64,000 nucleotides of DNA from Clostridium sp. 'White wine YQ' (GCF_028728205.1 NZ_JAQYUU010000001.1:1-64000); one strand, 5' to 3'. Numbered from the stretch's first letter, positions 16,451 to 25,498 are shown. The notes: generated by a model from the sequence alone, not told the origin. Program-made: numbers and translations.

Positions 16451-19201
16451 ATGAGCAAACTAGATGATGTATATCATGCAATTGTTGAATTGCAAAAAAG
16501 TTTTGCTGAAGGAGTTACTGCCAATGATGTAAGTAATTTTTTGGAGTTGGACAGGGCTAATGTAAGTAGATATTTGAATCAGCTTTATAAAGAAAAAAAG
16601 GTAAAGAAGATAGATGGAAGGCCAGTTGTTTATTCCGCAGTTGAAGAAAATAGCGAGAGGCAAACAAAAGATGATTCAGTAAAAAGTAATGATACATTAA
16701 AAATAGTAAATAATAGCTTGGACTCAATGGTTGGTGCAGATTTAAGCTTGCAAGTTCCAATACAGCAGGCTAAAGCAGCTATTTTATACCCACCAAGAGG
16801 ACTTCATACTCTTATTTTGGGAGAAACAGGAGTAGGAAAGTCAATGTTTGCAGAATTGATGTATACATTTGCAAAGGAATCAGGAGCATTAGATAGCAAT
16901 GCACCATTTGTAAGATTCAATTGTGCTGATTATGCAGATAATCCACAACTAGTTATTGCACAAATATTTGGTGTTAAGAAAGGTGCTTATACAGGAGCAG
17001 AATCAGATAGAGAAGGACTTCTTAAGAAGGCTGATGGCGGAATGATTTTCTTAGATGAAATTCATAGACTATCTCCTCAAGCACAAGAAATGCTGTTTAC
17101 TTATATAGATAAAGGATACTTTAGACCACTAGGGGATACAGAAAATTTAATACATGTAGACGCACAAATAATTGCAGCTACAACAGAAGATCCAGCATCA
17201 TACTTATTAAAGACATTTACCAGAAGAATTCCTATGACAATAACCTTACCTTCATTAAAGGAAAGAAGTCTGAAAGAGAGATATTATTTACTTCAGGATT
17301 TTATAAAAGGTGAATCAAATAGATTAGGAAAAAGTATTTATTTTAATAAAAATGCTTTAATCTCGTTTTTCTTATACGATTGTCCTAATAATATTGGTCA
17401 ATTAAGAAGTGACATTCAGTTGTCTTGTGCAAAAGCATTTCTTAATTACAAAGCAAATGGAAGAAATTACATAATTGTAGAACAAAATGATATACCACAA
17501 AGAGTTCAAAGAGGGTTAATGAAATTACAAGAGCATCGTGATGAAATTGACGACATCCTTTTAAACGTTGGGGACGTATTAAGATTTTCTTTTAAGGATC
17601 AAGATGATAATTTTCCTGTTATTGAACTCCATGATTCGGACATTCCTAAAAGAGAATTTTTTTATGATATCATTGAGAATAAATTAGAAATCTTAAGGCA
17701 AAAAGGTATAGAGGAAAAACAAATAAATGAGATATTAAATATCGATATAGAAAGATATTTTAATAAATATATAATGGATTTGCCAGAAAAGTTTAGAAAA
17801 GATGAAATAAGCAAAATAGTTGATATAAAGATTGTAGACTTAGTAGAAAAGATAATTAATTTAGCATCAGCAAGACTCGCTAGAGATTTTGATGAGAAGG
17901 TATATTTCGGGTTAGCATTGCATCTTCAAGGTAGTATTGAGAGAGTTAAGCAAGGTAAAAAAATATATCATCCAAAATTAAATCTTATAAGAGCGCAATA
18001 TGGTGATGAATTTTTAGTTGCTATGGAAGTGGCAAAATTTATAGACGATGCATTCGATATTCAAATTCCTTTAGATGAAATTGGATATTTAACAATGTTC
18101 TTAGCAGCAAAGCCATATGAGGTGGATATAAAAAAAGAAGGCAAAGTAGGGGTTTTAGTAATTATGCATGGACATTCTACCGCCTCTTCAATGGTTGAAG
18201 TTGCTAATACATTAATTGGTGAGGAGTACGTTGAAGCTTTAGATATGCCATTAAGCATGAAAGCAGAAGATATGCTTAAACTTGCTAAAAGTAAGATAAA
18301 AAACATGAATAAGGGAAAAGGAATTCTTCTCTTAGTAGACATGGGGTCATTAACTAACTTTGGCGAAATAATAAAAGTAGAAACTGGGATTAGCATAAAG
18401 ACTATTGACATGGTAACAACTTTACTTGTAATTGAGGCAGGAAGAAAAGCATTAAATGGAAGGGATTTAGATTCCGTTTATGATTCATGCATAGAAGCAA
18501 GTAGATTCGGAGTTAAGGGAGCTATAGAAAATTCTCCTAAGAGAAAAATGCCGTTAATAATAACTACATGCTTTACTGGAGAAGGGTCTGCTGAAAGGAT
18601 TAAAGAAATCTTAAAGAAGAAATTGAAATATGGATCAAGCTTAAAAATAATACCTTTAAATATTTTAGATAAAAAAGAATTTTATGATAATGTTGCAGAG
18701 TTAAAAGAGAAATATGAGCCATTAGCAATAGTAGGAACTGTAAACCTGACATTAGATAATATTCCATTCATTTCAGCACCAGATATTTTAACTAGTGAAG
18801 GAATTCAAAAACTAGATGAATTAATTCAAGCAGAAGAGGATTTTATTAAGGTTTCAGATTCAATTGATGAACAGATTCCTGAAATAGAAGGGAAAAAGTT
18901 AGTTAAAGATATCAGATTTTCACTTAGCGAGATGGAGGAATTACTTAATAAAGAAATACCACATAACGTAAAGATAGGTATGATAATGCACATATGTTTC
19001 CTTATAGATACAATAAAAAATGGTGGGAAAGACAGAGAATTCCCTAATTTAAATAAGTACAGAAGTTCATTTAGTAAAGAATTTATATTAGTTAAACAAG
19101 CATTAAAGAATATTGAGAGAGAATATGACTTAAATATTGTTGACTCAGAAATTGCTTTTATAGTTAGAATGATTGTAGAAAATACTAAGACTGTGTATTA
19201 G
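16451..19201 (+). CDS. LevR-type sigma-54-dependent activator with PTS regulation domains
   Basis: 916 residues from the ATG supported by GAGGAGGG (16438-16445); a TTG start at 16382 is rejected. Order: winged helix (1-65), AAA+ domain (about 85-330) with Walker A GETGVGKS, the sigma-54 contact loop GAYTGA and Walker B GGMIFLDEIHR. A first PRD (about 440-540) follows. Then come an EIIA-Man-like domain (VLVIMHGHSTAS, phospho-His), an EIIB-Gat-like segment (TTCFTGEGSAERI with Cys) and a C-terminal PRD2 (MIMHICFLID). In LevR, phosphorylation at these sites reports PTS sugar flux. The two -24/-12 promoters downstream are its evident targets. Confidence 0.93.
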   Translation: MSKLDDVYHAIVELQKSFAEGVTANDVSNFLELDRANVSRYLNQLYKEKKVKKIDGRPVVYSAVEENSERQTKDDSVKSNDTLKIVNNSLDSMVGADLSLQVPIQQAKAAILYPPRGLHTLILGETGVGKSMFAELMYTFAKESGALDSNAPFVRFNCADYADNPQLVIAQIFGVKKGAYTGAESDREGLLKKADGGMIFLDEIHRLSPQAQEMLFTYIDKGYFRPLGDTENLIHVDAQIIAATTEDPASYLLKTFTRRIPMTITLPSLKERSLKERYYLLQDFIKGESNRLGKSIYFNKNALISFFLYDCPNNIGQLRSDIQLSCAKAFLNYKANGRNYIIVEQNDIPQRVQRGLMKLQEHRDEIDDILLNVGDVLRFSFKDQDDNFPVIELHDSDIPKREFFYDIIENKLEILRQKGIEEKQINEILNIDIERYFNKYIMDLPEKFRKDEISKIVDIKIVDLVEKIINLASARLARDFDEKVYFGLALHLQGSIERVKQGKKIYHPKLNLIRAQYGDEFLVAMEVAKFIDDAFDIQIPLDEIGYLTMFLAAKPYEVDIKKEGKVGVLVIMHGHSTASSMVEVANTLIGEEYVEALDMPLSMKAEDMLKLAKSKIKNMNKGKGILLLVDMGSLTNFGEIIKVETGISIKTIDMVTTLLVIEAGRKALNGRDLDSVYDSCIEASRFGVKGAIENSPKRKMPLIITTCFTGEGSAERIKEILKKKLKYGSSLKIIPLNILDKKEFYDNVAELKEKYEPLAIVGTVNLTLDNIPFISAPDILTSEGIQKLDELIQAEEDFIKVSDSIDEQIPEIEGKKLVKDIRFSLSEMEELLNKEIPHNVKIGMIMHICFLIDTIKNGGKDREFPNLNKYRSSFSKEFILVKQALKNIEREYDLNIVDSEIAFIVRMIVENTKTVY

Positions 19202-19224
19202 AATATGTCTGTGTATTTAATGTC

Positions 19225-19260
19225 TTTTTCAGTGTGTAAACCATCTTACACACTGAAAAA
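19225..19260. promoter_or_regulatory. Candidate upstream activating sequence (UAS) 1 for the LevR-type activator
   Basis: A perfect 15-bp dyad around TGTGTAA-N6-TTACACA, centred about 74 bp before the -24 box at 19316. The same half-site occurs before the second -24/-12 promoter. The plus strand has no T-run after the stem, so a terminator is less likely. Confidence 0.6.
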
Positions 19261-19315
19261 ATTTCTAAACTAGCAGAATATCTACATTCTTTATGAAATT
19301 GAATGAAAATATATT

Positions 19316-19331
19316 TGGCATGGAACTTGCT
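19316..19331 (+). promoter_or_regulatory. Sigma-54 (-24/-12) promoter for the PTS EIIB gene
   Basis: TGGCATGGAACTTGCT matches the TGGCAC-N5-TTGCW consensus at all key positions (GG at -24, GC at -12) with one change (C to T). The start codon is about 68 nt downstream. Confidence 0.85.
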
Positions 19332-19398
19332 TTATAATTTGTGTAATGGTAATTAATTTATAGAATCTTAGATCACAGTTTATAAGGAGGAGTAAGAC

Positions 19399-19704
19399 AT
19401 GAAAAGAATTTTGTTAATATGTTCAGCAGGTATGTCAACAAGTCTACTAGTTTCAAAAATGCAAGCTGCTGCAAAAGAGCAAGGTATTGAAGTATGGATA
19501 AATGCAGTAGCAGAATCAGAACTTAGAAATTATGAAGACCAAATAGATATATTATTATTAGGGCCTCAAGTTAGATTTTTATTAAATAAACTTAAGGCTA
19601 AGATGGAGCCAAAGGGAGTTCCAGTAGATGTTATAAATACAATCGATTATGGAACTATGAATGGTGCTAAAGTTCTTAAATTTGCATTGGATAAGCTAAG
19701 TTAA
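19399..19704 (+). CDS. PTS lactose/cellobiose-class EIIB component
   Basis: Cytosolic phosphocarrier of 101 residues that passes phosphate from EIIA to the incoming sugar at EIIC. The phospho-acceptor is Cys8 in [13 protein letters not shown], a P-loop-like motif of this class. [10 protein letters not shown] and the length are typical of CelA. An AAGGAGGAG site precedes the ATG. It is first in the sigma-54-driven operon with EIIA, kinase and MupG-like genes. Confidence 0.93.
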   Translation: MKRILLICSAGMSTSLLVSKMQAAAKEQGIEVWINAVAESELRNYEDQIDILLLGPQVRFLLNKLKAKMEPKGVPVDVINTIDYGTMNGAKVLKFALDKLS

Positions 19705-19715
19705 ATAAATTTAAT

Positions 19716-19745
19716 AAAGGCGTCTTTCAGACGTCTTTATCTCGT
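19716..19745 (+). terminator. Hairpin between EIIB and EIIA genes
   Basis: A 10-bp stem (19716-19725 with 19729-19738, loop TTC) and a short T-poor tail (CTTTATCTC). It may be a partial terminator or an mRNA-stabilising hairpin that sets the EIIB to EIIA ratio. Confidence 0.5.
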
Positions 19746-19787
19746 TAGAAATATTAACGGTAGACATTAGGGAAGGATGGAAGTAAA

Positions 19788-20084
19788 ATGGAAGAAATAA
19801 TATTAAATTTAATAATGCATAGTGGAGAAGCAAGAAGTTACTCAATGGAAGCTATTCAAGCAGCTAAAGAAGGAAATTTTGAAGAAGCAAGTCAATTGAT
19901 AGTAAAAGCAAACGAAGAGTTGGGACATGCGCATAATGCTCAAACAAGCTTAATTCAAGGAGAAGCAGCAGGGCAAAAAGCTGAATTTTCGCTACTTCTA
20001 ATTCATGCTCAAGATCATCTAATGACAACAATGACATTAAAAGATTTAGCTAATGAGATAATAGAAGTTTACACTAGACTATAA
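19788..20084 (+). CDS. PTS lactose/cellobiose-class EIIA component
   Basis: 98 residues, helical bundle, cytosolic. The phospho-acceptor is His73 in LLIHAQDHLMTTM, the class signature; HAHNAQT earlier is also conserved. It receives phosphate from HPr and gives it to Cys8 of the EIIB. It is separated from EIIB by 83 nt that include a hairpin. Ribosome site AGGGAAGGATGG. Confidence 0.93.
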   Translation: MEEIILNLIMHSGEARSYSMEAIQAAKEGNFEEASQLIVKANEELGHAHNAQTSLIQGEAAGQKAEFSLLLIHAQDHLMTTMTLKDLANEIIEVYTRL

Positions 20085-20175
20085 AAGTTAGAAAACTTAT
20101 AGTGTTTTTATATGAGAGTAATACTTTTATAATCTAGGGTTAATGATTTATATTTAGAAGAAAAGAGGTATTACT

Positions 20176-21066
20176 ATGGAATATGTAATTGGGATTGATG
20201 GCGGAGGAACTAAAACAGAAGCAGTTGCCTATAATCTTAATGGTGAAGCTATTACAAGTGCAGTAACTGGCTTCGGTAACTTACTTAATGGGGAAGAAGA
20301 GGCATTAAATAATATAATTAATGCAATAAAACAAGTAGTTGAGACTTATGGCAAAGAAGGGTTAAAAGGATTATACTTAGGCTTAGCTGGAGCAGAGGTG
20401 GATGATAACGCCAAAATCGTACAAGAGAGAATAAAAAAAGAATTGTGCATTGAATCAACTGTAATGAATGATGGCGAGTTAGCACTTAAGGCTTTACTTA
20501 AAGGTGAAGATGGAGTGCTTACCATTGCCGGTACTGGTTCAGTAGCGTTTGGAATTAAGAACGGAAAAGAAGCTAGATGTGGAGGCTGGGGTAACCTTCT
20601 AGGAGACGAAGGCAGCGCTTACAAAATAGCTATAGAAGCATTTAAAAATATGATTTACGAAAACGATTTTGGAATAGAGATGAGTGAACTTTCAAAAGAA
20701 ATATTAGAAAGCTTAAAAATGAAAAAGGTTGATGAAATAATTGGTTTCGTATATTCAAACACCAAGGATGAAGTAGCTTCAATTACTCCTATAGTTTCTA
20801 AAAGAGCTGATTTAGGAGATAAGATTGCAATTGATATCTTAAAATCAGAAGGATTAGCAATAGCTAAAACCACTGAGAGGGTATATAAAAAATTAGGATT
20901 TCAAAGTGCAAGTGTAGGAATAGTTGGAGGTGTGCTAAAAAAATCAAAAATACTTAGAGAAACATTCGAAGAGTATCTAAATGAGAATGCAAATATTATA
21001 GCCTTTGTAGATGAAGAGGTATCACCTGCAAAAGGCGCATATTATTTATATATTAAAGAAAAGTAA
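20176..21066 (+). CDS. N-acetylglucosamine kinase-like BadF/BadG-family ATPase
   Basis: A sugar kinase of the actin/hexokinase fold, 296 residues. Phosphate-1 loop GIDGGGTKTEAV, GLAGAEVDD, phosphate-2 loop TIAGTGSVAFG and adenosine motif VGIVGGVL. GGWGNLLGDEGSAYKIA is the hallmark of the GlcNAc/MurNAc kinase group (MurK-like proteins in clostridia). It would phosphorylate free GlcNAc (or MurNAc). It lies 22 nt before a DUF871 phospho-glycosidase gene, which suggests it handles the unphosphorylated sugar released by that enzyme. The exact substrate is inferred. Confidence 0.85.
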   Translation: MEYVIGIDGGGTKTEAVAYNLNGEAITSAVTGFGNLLNGEEEALNNIINAIKQVVETYGKEGLKGLYLGLAGAEVDDNAKIVQERIKKELCIESTVMNDGELALKALLKGEDGVLTIAGTGSVAFGIKNGKEARCGGWGNLLGDEGSAYKIAIEAFKNMIYENDFGIEMSELSKEILESLKMKKVDEIIGFVYSNTKDEVASITPIVSKRADLGDKIAIDILKSEGLAIAKTTERVYKKLGFQSASVGIVGGVLKKSKILRETFEEYLNENANIIAFVDEEVSPAKGAYYLYIKEK

Positions 21067-21087
21067 TTTTGAAAGAAGGGTAAAATA

Positions 21088-22179
21088 ATGAGACGATTAG
21101 GAATTTCAGTATATCCCAATCATGTTCCAATGGAAAAAATAATTGAGTATATCGAGTTGGCTGCAAAGTATGGGTTTAGCAGAATATTTACGTGCTTAAT
21201 TTCTGCAAGTGATAAATCCACTGAAGAAGTAGTAGATGAATTTAAAAAGATGCTAAAGGTTGCCAATAAACATGGAATGGAAGTTATTGCAGATTTAGAT
21301 CCAACTGTATTTAAGAACTTAAATGCAAGTATTCAAGATTTAAAAGTATTTAAGGAAATGGGCTTAAGTGGAATAAGACTTGATATGGGTTTTTCAGGTT
21401 TTGAAGAAACAGTTATGACATTCAATGAATACGGATTAAAAGTTGAACTTAATATGAGTAATGGAACTAAGTATGTTGATAATATTTTAAGTAATAAACC
21501 TAACATGAATAATCTTTATGGTTGCCATAACTTTTATCCACATGTATATACTGGATTAAGTTATAAGCACTTTATTGCTTGTTCAAAACAATTTAAAGAA
21601 TTAGGAATTAAAACAGCTGCATTTGTAAATTCACATAATGCTGACCATGGTCCTTGGCCAGTAAATGAAGGCATATGTACACTAGAAGAACATAGAAATT
21701 TACCAATAGAAGTTCAAGCAAAACATCTATGGGCTACAGGATTAATTGATGATGTTATTATAGCTAATGCGTTTGCATCAGAAGAGGAATTAAGAGCTCT
21801 TAGCAAACTTAATAAGGATAAATTAGAATTTAGAGTAGAACTAACTAAAGGAATATCTGAAATAGAGAAAAAGATAATTTTAGAAGAATTCCATTTCAGT
21901 AGAGGTGACGTATCAGATTATGTGGTTAGAAGTACTCAAAGTAGAGTTAAGTACAAGGGTACACCATTTCCACCATATAATACTCCAGATATAGAACGAG
22001 GAGATATCTTGATAGAATCAGATTTATATACAAGATATGCAGGGGAACTACAAGTTGCTATTAAGGAAATGAAGAATAGTGGGAAAACTAATGTTGTTGC
22101 GAAAATAATACCTGAAGAGAGGTTTCTTTTAGATTATATTGAACCTTGGGGTAAGTTTGGATTTAAAGAAAAAGAATAG
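21088..22179 (+). CDS. DUF871 / MupG-like 6-phospho-N-acetylmuramidase
   Basis: 363 residues, TIM-barrel plus C-terminal cyclophilin-like domain, as in DUF871 proteins. Visible: RRLGISVYP, DLDPTVF, GIRLDMGF, CHNFYPH, and NSHNADHGPWP. The characterised member is Staphylococcus aureus MupG, which cleaves MurNAc-6-phosphate-GlcNAc inside the cell. With a lactose/cellobiose-class PTS and a GlcNAc-type kinase in the same unit, the cluster fits import of a peptidoglycan disaccharide as its 6-phosphate. No MurQ etherase gene is in the window, so the MurNAc-6-P branch would need genes elsewhere. Other DUF871 proteins could have other phospho-disaccharide substrates. Confidence 0.85.
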   Translation: MRRLGISVYPNHVPMEKIIEYIELAAKYGFSRIFTCLISASDKSTEEVVDEFKKMLKVANKHGMEVIADLDPTVFKNLNASIQDLKVFKEMGLSGIRLDMGFSGFEETVMTFNEYGLKVELNMSNGTKYVDNILSNKPNMNNLYGCHNFYPHVYTGLSYKHFIACSKQFKELGIKTAAFVNSHNADHGPWPVNEGICTLEEHRNLPIEVQAKHLWATGLIDDVIIANAFASEEELRALSKLNKDKLEFRVELTKGISEIEKKIILEEFHFSRGDVSDYVVRSTQSRVKYKGTPFPPYNTPDIERGDILIESDLYTRYAGELQVAIKEMKNSGKTNVVAKIIPEERFLLDYIEPWGKFGFKEKE

Positions 22180-22188
22180 TATACTTAT

Positions 22189-22230
22189 ATGAACTCATGT
22201 ACTAAATGTATATTGAGTTCATTTTTGTTT
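22189..22230 (+). terminator. Intrinsic terminator after the MupG-like gene
   Basis: A 9-bp stem (22189-22197 with 22214-22222) followed by TTTTGTTT. It separates the EIIBA-kinase-mupG unit from the EIIC gene. Confidence 0.7.
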
Positions 22231-22289
22231 AGACTACTTTAATACATAAGAGTTACATAACTACATGACTTACACAAAAGAACACTCTG

Positions 22290-22318
22290 TTACACACTGT
22301 GTATATATAACTGTGTAA
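22290..22318. promoter_or_regulatory. Candidate upstream activating sequence (UAS) 2 for the LevR-type activator
   Basis: TTACACACTG at 22290-22299 and ACTGTGTAA at 22310-22318 make a dyad centred about 77 bp before the -24 box at 22381. An extra TTACACA is at 22270-22276. The half-site is the same as in the dyad at 19225-19260. Confidence 0.6.
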
Positions 22319-22380
22319 AAGTTATCATTAAGTGAGTGAAGAAATAAGCCATTCTTCAATGAAAGATTAGGATTTAACTT

Positions 22381-22396
22381 TGGCATGATTATTGCT
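22381..22396 (+). promoter_or_regulatory. Sigma-54 (-24/-12) promoter for the PTS EIIC gene
   Basis: TGGCATGATTATTGCT fits the -24/-12 consensus with exact spacing, and its first seven bases equal those of the promoter at 19316. About 150 nt of leader lie between the predicted start site and the ATG at 22557. Confidence 0.85.
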
Positions 22397-22556
22397 ATAT
22401 ATAATAGTGTAAAGTTGTTAGATAGAAAACAAAATCTAGCAGATTACAGATTAAAGAAATGTACTAGCTGTCTTAAGGAAATAAGAAATTATCAAATATA
22501 TAATAATACCTTTGGATAGCTGGGAAAAACAATATATTTAAAGGGAGGAATAATAT

Positions 22557-23837
22557 ATGAAAAAATTTATGGCCTGGATGGAAGAACACTTTATTCCAAT
22601 AGCAGGTAAGATCGGTGCACAAAGACATCTAGTTGCAATACGTGATGGATTCGTTGCAATTATGCCACTTATTATGGCAGGAGCTTTCGCAGTACTAATA
22701 AACAATTTACCACTTCAATTCTTTCAAGATTTTATGCTTAATACTTTTGGTGAGACTTGGAAGACATTTGGTGGTGACATCTGGAATGGTACGTTTGCAA
22801 TCATGTCATTATTGTTAGTATTCACAACATCCTATAGTTTAGCTAAATCCTATGAGTCTGATGGATTAGCTGCTGGAGTTGTATCTTTTGCATCATTATT
22901 AATCATTTATAAGGGTTCTACTTTAGATTGGGCAATACCATATGCATACTTAGGAACTCAAGGATTATTCGTTTCATTAATATTAGCACTTATTGTTACA
23001 TCAATATTTGTAAAACTTTTAGGAAATCCAAAATTGGTTATAAAAATGCCTGATGGAGTTCCACCAGCTGTAGCTAAATCTTTCGCAGCATTACTACCAT
23101 CAATCATTATACTTATACTTGTAACTGCATTTAAACACATTGTAGGAATTTGGAATATATCAGATATACATGCATCAGTATTCTGGACTATTCAAAAACC
23201 ATTATCAGGTATAGCAGGATCCCTACCAGGAGTACTAGTAATAATATTCTTACAACAATTATTATGGTTCTTTGGATTACATGGATCAAATATACTTGCT
23301 CCAGTTATAAATACATTATTATTACCACTAACAAATGCTAATATAGATGCATTTAATGCAGGTAAAGAGATACCAAATATTTTAAACTCACAATTCCTAG
23401 ATTCTTATGTAAACATGGGAGGATCAGGTACAACAATAAGTTTAATCATAGCTATATATATTGTATCTAAAAATAAAGCTCAAAAAACAATTGCTAATTT
23501 AGGAGTTGCACCAGGATTATTCAATATAAATGAACCAGTTATTTTCGGTATGCCAATAGTTTTAAATCCAGTATACTTTATACCATTTATCTTAGTTCCA
23601 ATGATTTCTGCAATAATAGCTTATACATTAACAGCATTACACATAGCACCAAAGATAGTAGTACTTGCTCCTTGGACAATGCCTCCAGTATTAGGAGCGA
23701 TAATGTCTACAGCTTCAATTAGAGGTGGATTAGTTGCATTAATTATAATAGCAGTAGGAACATTTATATACCTACCATTTGTAGTTGCTGCAGATAAAGA
23801 ACTAGCAAGAGAAGCAGAAGAGAGTTTAGCAGATTAA
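22557..23837 (+). CDS. PTS lactose/cellobiose-class EIIC permease
   Basis: Membrane channel of the PTS, 426 residues with about ten hydrophobic helices. N-terminal GAQRHLVAIRDGFVAIMPLIMAGAF, FGLHGSN, and the substrate loop FNINEPVIFGMPIVLNP are hallmarks of the CelB/LacE class. It has no fused B domain, so it needs the EIIB and EIIA encoded at 19399 and 19788. It has its own sigma-54 promoter and terminator. AAAGGGAGGA ribosome site. The specificity (muro-disaccharide, chitobiose or cellobiose) cannot be read from the sequence. Confidence 0.94.
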   Translation: MKKFMAWMEEHFIPIAGKIGAQRHLVAIRDGFVAIMPLIMAGAFAVLINNLPLQFFQDFMLNTFGETWKTFGGDIWNGTFAIMSLLLVFTTSYSLAKSYESDGLAAGVVSFASLLIIYKGSTLDWAIPYAYLGTQGLFVSLILALIVTSIFVKLLGNPKLVIKMPDGVPPAVAKSFAALLPSIIILILVTAFKHIVGIWNISDIHASVFWTIQKPLSGIAGSLPGVLVIIFLQQLLWFFGLHGSNILAPVINTLLLPLTNANIDAFNAGKEIPNILNSQFLDSYVNMGGSGTTISLIIAIYIVSKNKAQKTIANLGVAPGLFNINEPVIFGMPIVLNPVYFIPFILVPMISAIIAYTLTALHIAPKIVVLAPWTMPPVLGAIMSTASIRGGLVALIIIAVGTFIYLPFVVAADKELAREAEESLAD

Positions 23838-23847
23838 AAATATTAAC

Positions 23848-23886
23848 AAAAAGGGATATCTATTTTAATATAGATATCCCTTTTTA
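23848..23886. terminator. Bidirectional terminator
   Basis: A perfect 15-bp hairpin (23848-23862 with 23871-23885) with A/T runs on both sides, between the convergent EIIC and SPOCS-like genes. Confidence 0.85.
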
Positions 23887-23895
23887 TATTTAATC

Positions 23896-24396
23896 TTATC
23901 TAAAAATATCTGTTGAACTATTTTTTTTGTTTGATGAATATATTGAAGATTTATTTAAAGATTCATTTCTTGATGTAGAATATCCTACGAAAAAGCAAAT
24001 GTAATAATTAATTGTAAAGCTATCAGCTATATAAAAATATCCTTTTACTAGTCTGGAGTATAAATTATGAACAGAAAAATTAAGAGGAACTTTTACACAT
24101 CCATTTACTGAGGAACTTTTAGTTAAATCTACTGTTTCATCATGAATATCGTCATATTCAATTTTAAACTTTTTTACTCCTTCAAAGAAAATAAGTTTTT
24201 CCTTTGCACATTCTATGGTTTCAAATGACAATAGCTTCATTGACACATTAACTTGGTTTAGAGTTTTTAACGGATTGGATTTTTGAGATAGAAATAAGTT
24301 ATCCTTATCTTGAAATAATGATCCTTGGGATAATGAAAGGTTATTTAATTCTGTAGGGGTTAAAAAGCCAGAAATTTTTATCTTATTTTCCTCCAT
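23896..24396 (-). CDS. Small protein with a possible SPOCS-like domain
   Basis: 166 residues, no signal peptide. I only weakly recognise it. A stretch with FFEGVKKFKIEYDDIH ... VKVPLNFSVH resembles the strand pattern of SPOCS (DUF3794) domains found in spore proteins such as SipL. The C-terminal tail (about 135-166) is Ser/Asn-rich and low in complexity. It is divergent from a second SPOCS-like gene at 24612 with 215 nt between. A CAGGAGTG ribosome site supports the start. A spore-coat or exosporium role is inference only. Confidence 0.55.
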   Translation of the reverse strand: MEENKIKISGFLTPTELNNLSLSQGSLFQDKDNLFLSQKSNPLKTLNQVNVSMKLLSFETIECAKEKLIFFEGVKKFKIEYDDIHDETVDLTKSSSVNGCVKVPLNFSVHNLYSRLVKGYFYIADSFTINYYICFFVGYSTSRNESLNKSSIYSSNKKNSSTDIFR

Positions 24397-24611
24397 AGTG
24401 CACTCCTGTAATTACTTTAAATATATTATATGTATGAAGGTCCAAATCGGTTAGCTACATATAATATTTTCAATGCATTTACAATAGGATTAATAAGTAA
24501 AGCTTGCAAGGATTTATAAAAGAAGTCGAAAAATGTAACAATGATTGTCTGTAAGAATATAATGTTATTAAGTGATATATAATATTATATTTAACGCAGG
24601 AGGAAAGATTA

Positions 24612-25493
24612 ATGAACAAAATATTTTCTGAAGATATTCATGTGTGTACAAGTAATAATGGTAGTGTAAAGGCTTCATGTGATATTGCTTTTGTTAAAGT
24701 ACCAGTATTATTAGCTGTAAGGGAAGTACAAGTTGATTTAGAAGCTTGTATTGAGCTTGTTGATGATGTATTAGAAATAAAAAGAGTTAAAAAGAATGTG
24801 TTTTTAACAGAATGCAAGTTAATGGTAAACTGCGGCAAAAAAGATCCATGCAATAAAGAAAAATCATTTGGAAAATTATTCATAAACGGGTTCATAGAAA
24901 AGAATATAGAATATGCAGTAGCTTCTCATCTAGAAGATTGTGGTAAGATAATGGTTGGGGCAATCAAACATGCAACAGTTAAGGTTCCATTTAGATGCGC
25001 AACAGAAATAGAATTTCTTCAAAAACCAGTAGTTGAATTTAGAGAACCAGGTAGAGAAATTGACTTCTTTGGAAATAATAGATGTAATAACATGACTAAT
25101 AAAGTAATTGAATGTGGTTGTGGACATGAGGAACTTGGAAAATTAAGATGCGAAGTAGAATTTGAAGATAGAGTAGCATTTATAGAAAGACCTTTCTGTA
25201 GATTGGTTGAAGCAAGAATATTTGATAATGACCAAGCTATAGATGGAAGACTTATGGAATCAAAACAACACCATGAATGGGATTATGAAGAAGAAGAAGA
25301 AAGACAAGTAATAGAAGATTTAGATTTAGTTCCAGAAAGAAAATCTCATAAACCATGTCATGAAAAACCATGCAAGAATGGTTGCTTAGATGAAGAATTC
25401 AAATCTATTAAATTCAGAAAGATAAGGGAAAATATAGTTGCTTTCTTGAAGATAGAAGTTTATCAAGAACAATTAATTAGAATTGAAAAATAA
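24612..25493 (+). CDS. SPOCS-like, Cys-rich probable spore envelope protein
   Basis: 293 residues, soluble, Cys- and acid-rich. Two SPOCS-like blocks can be seen. The first (about 20-110) has VKVPVLLAVREVQVDLEA, then LTECKLMV and FINGFIEKNIEYA. The second (about 115-200) has VKVPFRCATEIEF and ends before RPFCRLVEARIF. An acidic segment (EEEEE) and a Cys/His stretch (CHEKPCKNGC) follow. The arrangement recalls clostridial exosporium or coat proteins, though the exact family is uncertain. A GCAGGAGGAAAG ribosome site supports the start, and it has its own terminator. Confidence 0.65.
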   Translation: MNKIFSEDIHVCTSNNGSVKASCDIAFVKVPVLLAVREVQVDLEACIELVDDVLEIKRVKKNVFLTECKLMVNCGKKDPCNKEKSFGKLFINGFIEKNIEYAVASHLEDCGKIMVGAIKHATVKVPFRCATEIEFLQKPVVEFREPGREIDFFGNNRCNNMTNKVIECGCGHEELGKLRCEVEFEDRVAFIERPFCRLVEARIFDNDQAIDGRLMESKQHHEWDYEEEEERQVIEDLDLVPERKSHKPCHEKPCKNGCLDEEFKSIKFRKIRENIVAFLKIEVYQEQLIRIEK

Positions 25494-25498
25494 AAAAT

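Noticed and set aside
19225..19260. Terminator of the LevR-type gene
   Set aside because: The 15-bp stem has no T-run on the plus strand, while its half-site recurs before the second sigma-54 promoter, so an activator site is more likely. Partial termination cannot be excluded.
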